Shown here piece by piece: positions 9,164 to 17,311 of a stretch of DNA of 64,000 nucleotides (positions are counted from its first letter, which is position 1; each line of letters begins with the position of its first letter). The notes beneath the pieces were generated by a model. That model did no database searches, was not told the origin of the DNA, and saw only the letters and a list, made by a program, of their open reading frames with translations. The stretch comes from Hymenobacter artigasi (GTDB taxonomy: Bacteria > Bacteroidota > Bacteroidia > Cytophagales > Hymenobacteraceae): NCBI RefSeq assembly GCF_012275535.1, contig NZ_JAAVTK010000012.1, positions 7,350-71,349 on the forward strand, in the 5' to 3' direction. Both the position numbers and the translations under genes were made by a program.

Positions 9164-9171
9164 CAAATCTA
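9164..9171 (-). promoter_or_regulatory. -7 promoter element TAGATTTG
   Basis: A perfect match to TAnnTTTG on the minus strand, 65 bp upstream of the start at 9098. An inverted repeat ACCGTT-N6-AACGGT (9171-9188) abuts it and belongs to the CGTTCA-type motif scattered over 8.2-11.8 kb. Confidence 0.55.
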
Positions 9172-9237
9172 CCGTTCAGGAAAACGGTACTGCCCTAAAC
9201 TTAGGCCCGTTCAAAAATAGGAGCCTATCTGTGAAGC

Positions 9238-9738
9238 TTAGAATATAAAACCCAGGACCGCGTACCCAAACGCAGTCAAGGCCGTGTACTGGTATAACCT
9301 CACGCTATGCTCGTTAGACAAGGCAAAATACGTGCGCACCGCCGGGGTCGTCAGCAAATACAAAGCCGCTGTCATCACCGCGATGCTAAGCCAGTTCTCG
9401 ACCACTAGGGCCCGCGGCCTGTGCGTACGAATAACCAAGGAGATAATGGGAACGACCCAGAAAAGCAGGTGGAAAAACAAGATGCCCGCGTAGGCCAGCG
9501 GGCGGCGTCCAAAAGCCGCCAATGCCGCGAGCACAGTTCCCACAAAAGGCAGCAGCATGTACCCTAAGGCTAGAAGTTGAGCGTCAAGAAAAGGAATATT
9601 GTACGGCCCGATATGGTCCGGCTGAAACTCATAAAACGCACTGATTTTTATGAGAATGCCGCCGGCGGCAAATAGAACAAGTAGCCCCAAGTAACTACGA
9701 AGTGCTGTTTCAATCAATCGCAGGGAAGGAATAAACAT
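9238..9738 (-). CDS. Small polytopic membrane protein, unknown function
   Basis: From the ATG at 9738 the product is 166 residues with four or five hydrophobic segments (for example YLGLLVLFAAGGILIKI, MLLPFVGTVLAALAAF and IAVMTAALYLLTT). A further start at 9780 would add 14 residues of non-hydrophobic sequence; 9738 is preferred. No family was recognised. GC content is lower than in the flanking large genes. Confidence 0.75.
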   Translation of the reverse strand: MFIPSLRLIETALRSYLGLLVLFAAGGILIKISAFYEFQPDHIGPYNIPFLDAQLLALGYMLLPFVGTVLAALAAFGRRPLAYAGILFFHLLFWVVPIISLVIRTHRPRALVVENWLSIAVMTAALYLLTTPAVRTYFALSNEHSVRLYQYTALTAFGYAVLGFIF

Positions 9739-9866
9739 CGAACAAGGCTGTGAGCGGCCGGGAAAAGTACGAAAAGGCAAAGCTCCGTCTGCGCTGGTTC
9801 AGCGAAAGGGTGGCAAGGTAAACGGGCTCTGTTTAAATTAAGGAGCGTTCAAATTCAACACATATT

Positions 9867-10268
9867 ATGTGCGAAATAGCCATTAACATTAGCACGCAGG
9901 AGGAGTACTCCGAAATCGATATTTCGGGCACTGAGGCTGATTTCGCCAGCGCTGCGAAGCAATTGGCTGAACGTTCAACAGGCGTATTCGCTCTCAACCT
10001 CAAGCCCAATATTTATTTTCCATTGCCAATGAAGCATTTGTCAATGGAAACGGTGGGCCAATCGAAGGGGGTAATTTCGGCTCTGATACATGGTGCCGAG
10101 TTTAAGCTTGTAGGGGACTCACAAGCGTTCCGAAAGTTGACTGATTTTGTCGAAAGCCTAGTCAATGTGCCCCCTGGTGGGCACTTTCATCTAGATTGGT
10201 TTGCCAATGCAGACTTACTAGCACCAGCCACGGCTGATATGTCCTTTATATTTTCCATAAAAGCATAA
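9867..10268 (+). CDS. Hypothetical cytosolic protein, low GC
   Basis: The 133-residue product lacks a signal peptide or membrane segment and has an alternating alpha/beta look (EIDISGTEADFASAAKQLAE, then a conserved-looking GGHFHLDWF). Size, acidity and isolated position recall immunity proteins of polymorphic toxin systems, but no toxin gene is adjacent and the assignment is only a suggestion. Base composition is clearly lower in GC than the surrounding genes, which hints at transfer. It is the only plus-strand gene between 1 and 11.9 kb. Confidence 0.75.
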   Translation: MCEIAINISTQEEYSEIDISGTEADFASAAKQLAERSTGVFALNLKPNIYFPLPMKHLSMETVGQSKGVISALIHGAEFKLVGDSQAFRKLTDFVESLVNVPPGGHFHLDWFANADLLAPATADMSFIFSIKA

Positions 10269-10366
10269 GCTTGATTAAACAGCTTTGCTCATGGACAGAT
10301 AGCTCCTACTCGTTCACGCAAACGGTCCCAAGGTAAACGCCTCGTTCAAAGTAAGGAGCGAAATAG

Positions 10367-10780
10367 TTAACCTGGGTCTTCCGAACTGTAATAGCCGGGG
10401 GAAAAAGCAATGACGCTTTCGGCCCGCTGGGAATCTTCGTAGTAGGCCCCGATGCCCTGCTGGTAACAGGTATAGCCGGCCTCGTCCTGTTCCAACGCGG
10501 GGTCGGCGGCAAAGAGAGCCAGTGCCTTCTTTTTCGACAAGGGCAGGAGCGACGTGCCGTCCAGCAGCACGCGGGCCGGCCGGGTGAACTCCAGGGCCAC
10601 GCACGTTTCGGCGTCGTTGTAGAGGACGAACAAGCCCAGCGATGGATACGAATCGGTGTCCTCTACTTCGCCCCTGAAAAAGCGTTCGGGCGTCTCGGGT
10701 AATTGTGCTCGGAAGGCTGCCCGGCTCATGCCGAAACGCAACGCGCCTGCGCCAATGTGCGGCGTAACGGAAAAAATCAT
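10367..10780 (-). CDS. Hypothetical cytosolic protein
   Basis: A 137-residue protein beginning MIFSVTPHIGAGALRFGMSRAAFR. The early GxLRFGMSR segment followed by PxxP and a later LYNDAETCVALEF strand resembles small bacterial proteins that bind or inhibit partner proteins, but I cannot name a family. No signal peptide or membrane helix. The copy of the CGTTCA motif at 10814-10830 lies about 35 bp upstream. Confidence 0.75.
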   Translation of the reverse strand: MIFSVTPHIGAGALRFGMSRAAFRAQLPETPERFFRGEVEDTDSYPSLGLFVLYNDAETCVALEFTRPARVLLDGTSLLPLSKKKALALFAADPALEQDEAGYTCYQQGIGAYYEDSQRAESVIAFSPGYYSSEDPG

Positions 10781-10879
10781 GGAGCAAGATAGGGCAGCCC
10801 AATGGGGTTGGCTCGTTCAGCGAAACGGTGATTTCGGTCATCAGGGCCAAATTATGCCCAGCGCAAACTACTCCTGTCG

Positions 10880-11701
10880 TCAGTGTGCTAGGGCCGGTAT
10901 CGCCTTCGCTTGAAAGAACTCGTCCACCTTTTGGTTGAACTCGTCGGCATGCTCCCGGAGCGTGGCGTGGCCGCTGTTGGGCACTATCCACAGCCAGGCG
11001 CGGCGTAAGTTGCGGTAAATAGCCACCGTATGGGCGTGTGTGATAATGTCCCGGTCGCCAGCGATGATGAAGGCGGGGGTCGCAATCTGCCGCAGCGTCG
11101 CCAGCGGAATGTTGGGCTGCAACACATCCAGCGTGAATACCTTCCATTTATTGCGCTTCCCCGGGTCGGGAAAGGCCGTGCCTTTATTCGCCTGGTAGGC
11201 CCGCTGTTGCGCTTTCCACACCGCCGGTACTAGGGCCGCCGAGTCGGGCGAGAGGTTGGCCCCCGTGGATGCTAGGCGCCGCACTTTGCTGGGATGCCGA
11301 AGCGCGAGCAACAGTGCGTTGATGCCACCGTCACTCCAGCCCAGCACGTTCACTGAGTCCAGGTGCAAGGCGGTGAGCAGGCCGGCAAAGTCATCGGCCA
11401 TCATCTCAAAGCTCAGCGAGTCGCCCGGGTCCACCGACTTGCCGTGCGCCCGGCTGTCCACGGCAATCACCTGGTAGCGTTGGGCGAAGTAGGGGATGTT
11501 GGCCTTGAACTTCTCGATGCTCCCGCCATTGCCGTGAATCAACAGCAGGGGGTGGCCGTTGCCGTGCACCTCGTAGTAGAGCTTGACGCCCCGCACCAGT
11601 TGGTAGTGGCCCGCGGCCGCGTTATTGCCGTACGGCACGGGTTGGCCCACGGCGAGCAGCCCGGGCAATAGCAAACAGAGGAGGAGTAGGAAAGGGCGCA
11701 C
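10880..11701 (-). CDS. Secreted alpha/beta hydrolase
   Basis: Alpha/beta-hydrolase fold with the oxyanion segment LLLIHGNGG, nucleophile elbow GWSDGG, acid in IIAGDRDIIT and catalytic histidine in NSGHATLREH. I prefer the GTG start at 11701 because a good signal peptide follows (RPFLLLLCLLLPGLLAVG). A more upstream GTG at 11788 lies only about 12 nt from a TACCTTG promoter-like element and would make a poor leader. Substrate is unknown: the family includes esterases, lipases, peptidases and haloalkane dehalogenases. Product about 273 residues, likely periplasmic. Confidence 0.88.
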   Translation of the reverse strand: MRPFLLLLCLLLPGLLAVGQPVPYGNNAAAGHYQLVRGVKLYYEVHGNGHPLLLIHGNGGSIEKFKANIPYFAQRYQVIAVDSRAHGKSVDPGDSLSFEMMADDFAGLLTALHLDSVNVLGWSDGGINALLLALRHPSKVRRLASTGANLSPDSAALVPAVWKAQQRAYQANKGTAFPDPGKRNKWKVFTLDVLQPNIPLATLRQIATPAFIIAGDRDIITHAHTVAIYRNLRRAWLWIVPNSGHATLREHADEFNQKVDEFFQAKAIPALAH

Positions 11702-11799
11702 GGGTGAGGTGGTAAGAGCAGGTTCACGTTTGGCACCCCAAATATGACTGGAGAATACGGTGACTAAGCCCTGCGTTGCTTTGTTCACGAAAAAGGTGG

Positions 11800-11806
11800 C
11801 AAGGTA
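11800..11806 (-). promoter_or_regulatory. Promoter-like element TACCTTG upstream of the hydrolase
   Basis: TACCTTG on the minus strand is one position short of TAnnTTTG. It is part of a longer conserved block (11782-11806) that also occurs at 9796-9820 and 10311-10335. It is one reason for placing the hydrolase start at 11701. Confidence 0.4.
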
Positions 11807-11921
11807 GAAGCACCTCGTTTCAAAAAAAGGAGGGTATCTTGTTCACTTAACAGCCCGCACTTCAGCCCCAGCAGCCAAATTTCTAGCGGACAGTTCGGTA
11901 GCCATTCTTTACATCCCGTCT

Positions 11922-12707
11922 ATGTGGCACAATCTGTTCGATATTCTCCTATTCACCTTGGTTTATCCGGCCTCGCTGCTGCTGGCGGTGGGCGTGGGCT
12001 ACGTGTTTGCCGAAGTGAACTACCGCCGCCGCGGTCGGATTTGGAAACCATCGGGCATTGAAAACGCGCTTATCACCATTTTCGGGCTCCTGCTTTCCTT
12101 CACCCTCCTCTCGTCCAACAACACGCTCAAGGAGCGTACCGTGTTGATTCACCAGTCGTCGGATGCCGTGGCCGAGCTGTACCGGGAAGGCCAGCTGCTG
12201 CCCGCCCCCGGTCCGGCCATCGTCCGGGGCTTGCTGCTGCGGTTTTTGGCGCTAGAGCTCGCCGAGCACCGCCCCAAGCCCCGGCCCGACCCGGCGCACG
12301 CCCGCAAAATCGCGGCGCTCGACCACCAGGCTTGGCAGCAGCTGCGCGGTGCCGTCCGGCCCGACGACGTGCGCCGGCTGCTGCCGGCCCTCCACAAGCT
12401 GAGCGCCGCCACGTCCCGGCTGCACTACTCCTACCAGGAAGGCACGCCGAGTTCCATCATCGCGCTGCTGCTGATTTCGTCCTGGGCGATTGGGGTGCTG
12501 GTGGGTTTCAGCAACAGCGCTCAGGAAACCCGCCATTACCTGGTGCCCGCCCTGTTTGTGGTTATTTCGGTGCTCACCGTGCAGGCCATCCGTGACCTCG
12601 ACAACCCCGGGCTGGGCTTCATCCGACCCAACTACGGCAACCTGCAGAATTTGCAGCGCCTCATCGCGCAGGACCAACCTGCCGCGCCCCCCCGGCCCGG
12701 CAACTGA
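11922..12707 (+). CDS. DUF4239 (bestrophin-like) membrane protein
   Basis: The 261-residue product shows the DUF4239 pattern: an N-terminal hydrophobic helix, the segment GLLLSFTLLSSNNTLKERT, a soluble middle region of about 110 residues, then a helical hairpin (IIALLLISSWAIGVLVGF and YLVPALFVVISVLTVQA) ending in IRDLDNPGLGFIRP, a signature of this family. Family members are inner-membrane proteins loosely compared with bestrophin channels; their transport role is unproven. It converges with the lipoprotein gene on the other strand, only 10 bp apart. Confidence 0.85.
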   Translation: MWHNLFDILLFTLVYPASLLLAVGVGYVFAEVNYRRRGRIWKPSGIENALITIFGLLLSFTLLSSNNTLKERTVLIHQSSDAVAELYREGQLLPAPGPAIVRGLLLRFLALELAEHRPKPRPDPAHARKIAALDHQAWQQLRGAVRPDDVRRLLPALHKLSAATSRLHYSYQEGTPSSIIALLLISSWAIGVLVGFSNSAQETRHYLVPALFVVISVLTVQAIRDLDNPGLGFIRPNYGNLQNLQRLIAQDQPAAPPRPGN

Positions 12708-12717
12708 GCGCACCGGG

Positions 12718-13194
12718 CTACTGGTCGCAGACGACTTTGCCCAGCACGTACTCATAGCCCTGGTCGGGCTTCACCAACACCCATTTGCCGTTTTTTTCGA
12801 TGCGTGCCCCCTCGCGCCACCGCAGCGAGTCGCCGGCCAGCGTAAACCGCACCTCGTGCACCTGCGTCACGCCCTCGCCGGCCCGCTGCCAGTCGGCCAC
12901 GATTTGCTGGCCAGTCAGCGTGCCCGTTAAGGAGCCGCGGGCCTTGTCCTTCTCAGCGGGCAGCACGGCCAGCTCGCCCGTCACGGCCGCGCCGCTAATG
13001 CGCAGTCGCACCAGCGTGGTGTCGCGCCCCCGCACCTGCCGGTAGCAGACCGGTTGGGCTTGGTCGGCCGGAGCCGAAGCGCCCTTTTCGGCCGGCGAGG
13101 AAGCCGTGGTAGAGGCCGAGCGGTTGTCGCAGCCGCCGAGCAGGACCAGCATGGTGGCTGCCAGTACTGATTTACTCAGGTTGTTTGTGTTCAT
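12718..13194 (-). CDS. Small lipoprotein of unknown function
   Basis: A type II signal with lipobox LLGGC (residues 18-22) and a low-complexity Ser/Ala linker leads to a compact beta-rich domain (TTLVRLRISGAAVTGELAVL, GSLTGTLTGQQIVADW, LRWREGARIEKNGKWVLV). The repeated G-x-L-x-G strands suggest a small beta barrel or sandwich. Two cysteines (in PVCYRQ and KVVCDQ) could form a disulfide. It heads a run of three lipoprotein genes with the two META-domain genes. Confidence 0.85.
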   Translation of the reverse strand: MNTNNLSKSVLAATMLVLLGGCDNRSASTTASSPAEKGASAPADQAQPVCYRQVRGRDTTLVRLRISGAAVTGELAVLPAEKDKARGSLTGTLTGQQIVADWQRAGEGVTQVHEVRFTLAGDSLRWREGARIEKNGKWVLVKPDQGYEYVLGKVVCDQ

Positions 13195-13249
13195 AGTGTT
13201 GTTGTTGAGGGTAAAGGTTTGCTTGGAAGCTGCCGGCTGAATGGCCCGG

Positions 13250-13753
13250 TTATTTCTCCGGGCTGGCCGGGGTGGCGCGGAACCGGGCCACGACGGCCGT
13301 GCCGTCGCGCAGCTCCAGCGCCGCGTCGGTTACGGAATAGGTTTTCACGGTGCCCAAGGCCTGCACGAAGCGGGTTTCATTGGCCGCCGCCGGCTCGGGG
13401 CACATCATACGGGTGGTAGCCAGCGGGGAGAATTTTAGTTGGCCGCCGCCCGTCAGCTCGAAGGTGCCAGTGAGGCGGTTGCAGCCCGTGGAGCCGCCCA
13501 CGCGGTTGGGCGGAAAGAAAAGCAGGTGCGCTTCCTTTGCGTCGCCGGTGGGCGCTACCGGCTGGCTGGCGGCCTCGGATAAGGCCCAGCGGTGCGCAAA
13601 CAGCTTCTCGCTGCCCCCGCCCGCCGGTTCGGCCGGTGCTGGGTTGGCGGCCGCGCCGGTGGCCGGGTCAGCGGTGGCGTTGGCGGCCGGGTTGGTGGCC
13701 TGGCAGGCGGCGGCCAGCAGCGCGGCCCCGAGCAGGAGGGTTTTGGTGAGCAT
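13250..13753 (-). CDS. META-domain (HslJ-like) lipoprotein
   Basis: The ATG at 13753 gives a lipoprotein signal (MLTKTLLLGAALLAAACQ). After an Ala/Pro/Asn-rich linker comes a META domain (WALSEAAS, GSTGCNRLTGTFEL, PLATTRMMCPEPAAANETRFVQAL), the fold of E. coli HslJ. The invariant GCNR and TRMMCP motifs are present. HslJ-type proteins are envelope lipoproteins linked to stress and novobiocin resistance; the molecular role is not known. A second META protein lies just upstream in the same direction. Confidence 0.92.
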   Translation of the reverse strand: MLTKTLLLGAALLAAACQATNPAANATADPATGAAANPAPAEPAGGGSEKLFAHRWALSEAASQPVAPTGDAKEAHLLFFPPNRVGGSTGCNRLTGTFELTGGGQLKFSPLATTRMMCPEPAAANETRFVQALGTVKTYSVTDAALELRDGTAVVARFRATPASPEK

Positions 13754-13789
13754 GAGAAAGGAGTGGTTGGGTTTCAATGCAGTAGCGCG

Positions 13790-14620
13790 TCAGTCAAATT
13801 TTCTAAAAACCAGTGTGCTGACTCGATTTTTCAGCGTGAGCCGCAGGTTTTCAATTTGATAGGTGAAGGACTGCCCGGACAGGGCTTTCAGGAATTTCTG
13901 CTCGAAGGACAGCGCCGGGCAGGCCAGCATGGTGCCGCGCAAGGTGCCGAACCGCAGGCCGGCCCGCTCCGGCGTGAGGGAGCCGCCGAGGCCGTTGCAG
14001 CCGCCGAAGCCCAGCACCTCCCCGCGGGTCAGGTTCAGCTCCAGGTACGGCTTCTGCGGGCCAAACTGCGCGGCGGCCACGGCCTGCCCGTCCATGGATT
14101 CCAGGGCCCAGAGGTCGTGCAGGCGGGAGTCGCCGAGGTAGCGGCCGCAGCCGGCAAAGTCGCGGGCGGCGGCCTGGGCGCTGGTTTGGGCCCGCACCAT
14201 GACGGTATAAGGCAGCACCTCGCCCGACATGCTGTTCGTGCAGGTTCGCTGCGCAATGGTCACGGTCAGTTCTCCGGCCCCGGTCAAGGCACGGTAGCGC
14301 AGCACGGGGGCATCCTGCGCCTGGTTGGGAGCGGGCAGCGGCAGGAGCAGGGAGTCGCCGGCGACCACCGTGCGGAATCGCATTTGCCCCCGGCTGGTTA
14401 GCTCCAGCGACCAGAACGGCTCGCTGCCCGACGCCACGAAGTCCACGCCGCGGCGGCGCAACTCGTCCCAGCGGTTGGTGGGGGCGGCCGGCATGGGCGG
14501 CGCAACGGGCGGCGGCGTACTGGCGGTGGGGCTGGTGGCTGGTGGCAGGGCGTTATTCTGGCGAACCGGCGCGCAGGCAGCCAGCAACAGCAGCAACAGG
14601 AAAAGCGCGTGAGGGCTCAT
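13790..14620 (-). CDS. Lipoprotein with COG3650-like and META domains
   Basis: The ATG at 14620 is immediately followed by a lipoprotein signal (SPHALFLLLLLLAACAP). The first domain (FVASGSEPFWSLEL through QRTCTNSMSGEVLPY, about residues 50-170) matches the COG3650-type domain that in many bacteria precedes META. The second (LWALESMDGQAV, GFGGCNGLGGSL, GTMLACPALSFEQKFLKAL) is a META domain with the GCNG and ACP motifs. The gene is 36 bp upstream of the single-domain META gene, so the pair is probably co-transcribed. Confidence 0.9.
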   Translation of the reverse strand: MSPHALFLLLLLLAACAPVRQNNALPPATSPTASTPPPVAPPMPAAPTNRWDELRRRGVDFVASGSEPFWSLELTSRGQMRFRTVVAGDSLLLPLPAPNQAQDAPVLRYRALTGAGELTVTIAQRTCTNSMSGEVLPYTVMVRAQTSAQAAARDFAGCGRYLGDSRLHDLWALESMDGQAVAAAQFGPQKPYLELNLTRGEVLGFGGCNGLGGSLTPERAGLRFGTLRGTMLACPALSFEQKFLKALSGQSFTYQIENLRLTLKNRVSTLVFRKFD

Positions 14621-14692
14621 GGGGCGGGTTTTCTGGCGAACTCGAAACAAGCGCGGGGCAGCGCGGCTGGTTGGCGCTGCGCAGGGGGGCAC

Positions 14693-14965
14693 TCACTCCA
14701 GCAGTGCGTCGAGGTCAATCTGGTCGAGGTAGGGCTGGAGGTAAATGGGGTCGTGAAAGGCCCGCAGGATTTCGAAATCGGAAGGGGTGTGAAAGTTAAT
14801 TTCCACGAAAAAGGCCCCAACCTGATAGATGCGCACCAGGCCCGTTGGGCCGGCTGGGCGGGCCGCCAGGCAGTAGCCCTGCTCCCAGACGCAGGTGAGC
14901 TGCGCGGCCGGCGGCAGCTGATTGAACGCCGCGAGGGCGCACCCGATGTCATCCGCTGGGTTCAT
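14693..14965 (-). CDS. Small hypothetical protein
   Basis: From the ATG at 14965 (NPADDIGCALAAFNQL) the product is 90 residues; a start at 15034 would add 23 residues. No signal peptide or membrane segment; the C-terminus is acidic (YLDQIDLDALLE). No family recognised. A site related to the AraC-linked palindrome lies 90 bp upstream (15055-15076). Confidence 0.7.
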   Translation of the reverse strand: MNPADDIGCALAAFNQLPPAAQLTCVWEQGYCLAARPAGPTGLVRIYQVGAFFVEINFHTPSDFEILRAFHDPIYLQPYLDQIDLDALLE

Positions 14966-15054
14966 CTGCCGCTGTCTGATTGCCTGGTGAAATACCCTGG
15001 CCACAAACGTAGCGGGCCCGCCGGGCGCTGACAAGGGCAGGACGGTCCTACCGC

Positions 15055-15076
15055 GTTACACTTTCTAATATGTGAC
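15055..15076. promoter_or_regulatory. Inverted repeat GTTACA-N10-TGTGAC, candidate operator
   Basis: The half-sites and 10-bp spacer match the site at 16578-16599 (GTTACA-N10-TGTAAC) with one arm mismatch. The two sites flank the AraC-family gene, one on each side, and this one is upstream of the small gene at 14693-14965. The link to that regulator is inferred. Confidence 0.45.
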
Positions 15077-15125
15077 AGCAAAAGGAGCCGCCGCCGTGTC
15101 CTTCAGCTGAATAAACTACTTGTAA

Positions 15126-16343
15126 TTAGGCCGTTGGCGCAACCTGGGCCAGGTACTCGGTGGGCGTGCAGCCGGCGAGTTTCACGAAGGCGCGGGCGAA
15201 CGTGGTGCGGTTGCTGAAGCCCGCTTCCAGCGCGAGGCCTTCCAGGGTGAGGTGCCGCCAACCCAGCTGCCCCATGCGTGCTTTCATGTACTCGACCCGG
15301 TAGCGGTTGATGAAATCGCTGAAATTCATGCGGTATTCCTGGTTGATAAGCGCCGACAGGTGGTGGGGCGGAATGGCCGTCTCCGCCGCCAGGTCCTTGA
15401 TGCCGTAGCCCTTGCGCCGGAACGGCTGCTCCTGCCCGATGTGCGCCTCCAGCCGGGTGCGGTACTCGCATTTCCGCTCGTCGCTCAGCGAATACGCCCG
15501 CACCGCATCGTCCGGCTTTTCGGCCGCGGCGGAATCCGAAGCAGGCCCGGCCTCACCGACGGGCCGCGAGCCGAGCATTCCATAGAGCACCTGCGGCCGC
15601 AGAAACAGCAGCGTGGACGTCACCAGCAGGTAGCTGCCCAGCGCGCCGACGGCGAAAATAGTGGCTGCCGTGCCCCCGACCGGCAGCACCGTGGCGAGCA
15701 GCAGGGGCGGGTAGAGTAGGGTGTTGAGCACGGTGAAAAGCCGCAGCCAGCGCAGCAGCGCCTGGTTTTCGCAGCCGCTGGCGGAGTTCGTCTGGCGGCT
15801 AAACTGACGTAGCAGCCGCCACTGCAGCCCGGCGTAGGCAGTGCCCGCCGCAAACTTGAGCACCGGGTGGTAGTAGGCCGGCAGCAGCCCTTCCTGCTGC
15901 TTGGTCACGCCGGCAATGTCGACCAGCAGCCGTTCCAGGTACTGAAACTTGTAGGCGGCGCTGTGCAGCAGAAACGGCAGCAGCTCCAGCGTATGCAGCC
16001 CGAACGGGATAAAAAACAGCCAGTCGTAGCGCCGAAACCGGATTTCCTGGTACAGCACCGCCCGCACGTAGAGGTAGGCGCAGGGCGCGACCAGGTAGTG
16101 CAGCGGCATGTTCAGCCGGAACAGGTGCGGCACCAGGAAAATGGAGTGGTTGATGAGCAGCCCGCTGGTCAGGGCAAACAGTGCCACGCTGAACAAGGAC
16201 ACGCCCAGCAGCCGGTTGGCGTGGCGCTGCACCGTGTTCACGAAGGCGAGAATAACGCTGACGAGCGTTCCGATGAAGGCGCTCAGGAACATGAGCAGCG
16301 TCAGCGGCTCGGCGTAAGGCATCAGGGGTAGGGCTGGAATCAT
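15126..16343 (-). CDS. Membrane-anchored AraC-family transcriptional regulator
   Basis: The N-terminal half (about residues 10-260) has seven or eight hydrophobic helices (LLMFLSAFIGTLVSVILAF, LLGVSLFSVALFALTSGLL, LFFIPFGLHTLELLPFLL and others). The C-terminal 110 residues form an AraC-type double helix-turn-helix (GIKDLAAETAIPPHHLSALIN, then LEGLALEAGFSNRTTFARAF and the terminal CTPTEYL). This build, a membrane sensor joined directly to a DNA-binding domain, is common in Bacteroidota. The signal is unknown. Matching palindromes at 15055-15076 and 16578-16599 are candidate binding sites. Confidence 0.92.
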   Translation of the reverse strand: MIPALPLMPYAEPLTLLMFLSAFIGTLVSVILAFVNTVQRHANRLLGVSLFSVALFALTSGLLINHSIFLVPHLFRLNMPLHYLVAPCAYLYVRAVLYQEIRFRRYDWLFFIPFGLHTLELLPFLLHSAAYKFQYLERLLVDIAGVTKQQEGLLPAYYHPVLKFAAGTAYAGLQWRLLRQFSRQTNSASGCENQALLRWLRLFTVLNTLLYPPLLLATVLPVGGTAATIFAVGALGSYLLVTSTLLFLRPQVLYGMLGSRPVGEAGPASDSAAAEKPDDAVRAYSLSDERKCEYRTRLEAHIGQEQPFRRKGYGIKDLAAETAIPPHHLSALINQEYRMNFSDFINRYRVEYMKARMGQLGWRHLTLEGLALEAGFSNRTTFARAFVKLAGCTPTEYLAQVAPTA

Positions 16344-16790
16344 ACGGGCCGGCTGGGTGGAAGCGACAGTCTTTTTCCGGGCAGTTCACATGCCGCAACT
16401 CTATACCGTGCGGCATCACTGCGAGTATTAGAATACAGCAATATAAAGCCAATGTTTTAAGGCATCCCGTCAGCCACCCCTCGGCTTGGAGAGGAGCCAA
16501 CAGCATTTCTTACACCCCGAACCAAGTCCGTCGTGAATCGAAACAGTGCGCATACAGCTGAATTTCGGCGATTCTGTGTTACATTTTACAAAGTGTAACA
16601 GGCCTAAGCCCGCGCTTCTTGCTTCCCGGAAACGGTCATTTTACTATTGTGAACCGATGCCTGTGCCCCCCGTGCCGGCCGCCGCGGTCAGGCCCCGCCG
16701 ACCCTCACAGGCGGCCACTTCCGCGCCGCCGTCCAAGGCCATTATTCCCCACCTGCTGTTTTTCCCCCCGCTCTTCATCCCCCTCACGCT
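16344..16790. other. Intergenic region between divergent genes
   Basis: This 447-bp stretch holds the candidate operator at 16578-16599 and promoter sequences for the flanking divergent genes. No gene with coding character was seen; short open frames are of low quality. Confidence 0.5.
16578..16599. promoter_or_regulatory. Perfect inverted repeat GTTACA-N10-TGTAAC, candidate operator
   Basis: Six-bp perfect arms with a 10-bp spacer (extendable to TGTTACA and TGTAACA) between the divergent AraC-family gene and the plus-strand cluster. The same geometry recurs at 15055-15076. Confidence 0.5.
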
Positions 16791-17243
16791 ATGACCAAAC
16801 GACTCCTTCAATTCGGGCTGGCCACGCTCGTTTTCCTGCTGGGCTGGAATGCCCCGGCCGCCCAGGCCCAAACCCGCGACTCGCTGCGCCGGGTCTACGA
16901 CACCCGCACGATTTACGGCTACGGCGACAAGTACATCATGGGTGGTCAGCAGTTGCCGTTTCGCAAGCTCAAGACCGAGTTTGGCCCCGGCGTCACCAGC
17001 GACCTGTACTTGCAAGGCCGGCACGACCGGGCCGTATCCCGCCTGCTGGGCGTGGGGGCCGTGGCGGCGCTGGTGGGCAGCGCGGTGCTTCGCAAAAACC
17101 AGCAGTTCGGCGGCATTGCCCTGCTCGTGGCCGGCGTGGGCCTCAACCTGGGCAGCCGGCGCTTCAGCAAAAAATCGACCGAGCTGGTGGACCGCGCCCT
17201 GTGGCTGCGCAACAAGGACGTGCTGTTCGGCCCCGGCCGCTAA
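16791..17243 (+). CDS. Small secreted or membrane-associated protein, unknown function
   Basis: The 150-residue product has a signal peptide (LATLVFLLGWNAPAAQAQ). The mature part has YGYGDKYIMGGQQLPF near the start and two weakly hydrophobic glycine-rich stretches (AVSRLLGVGAVAALVGSAVL and GGIALLVAGVGLNLGSRRF) that could be membrane hairpins. It opens the plus-strand run that includes the esterase 68 bp downstream. Confidence 0.8.
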   Translation: MTKRLLQFGLATLVFLLGWNAPAAQAQTRDSLRRVYDTRTIYGYGDKYIMGGQQLPFRKLKTEFGPGVTSDLYLQGRHDRAVSRLLGVGAVAALVGSAVLRKNQQFGGIALLVAGVGLNLGSRRFSKKSTELVDRALWLRNKDVLFGPGR

Positions 17244-17311
17244 GGCGGACTTTCGGTGATTCGCAGCCAAGCCCTACCGGGTACCACCCCGCACCCTACT
17301 TCTAACCCCCC

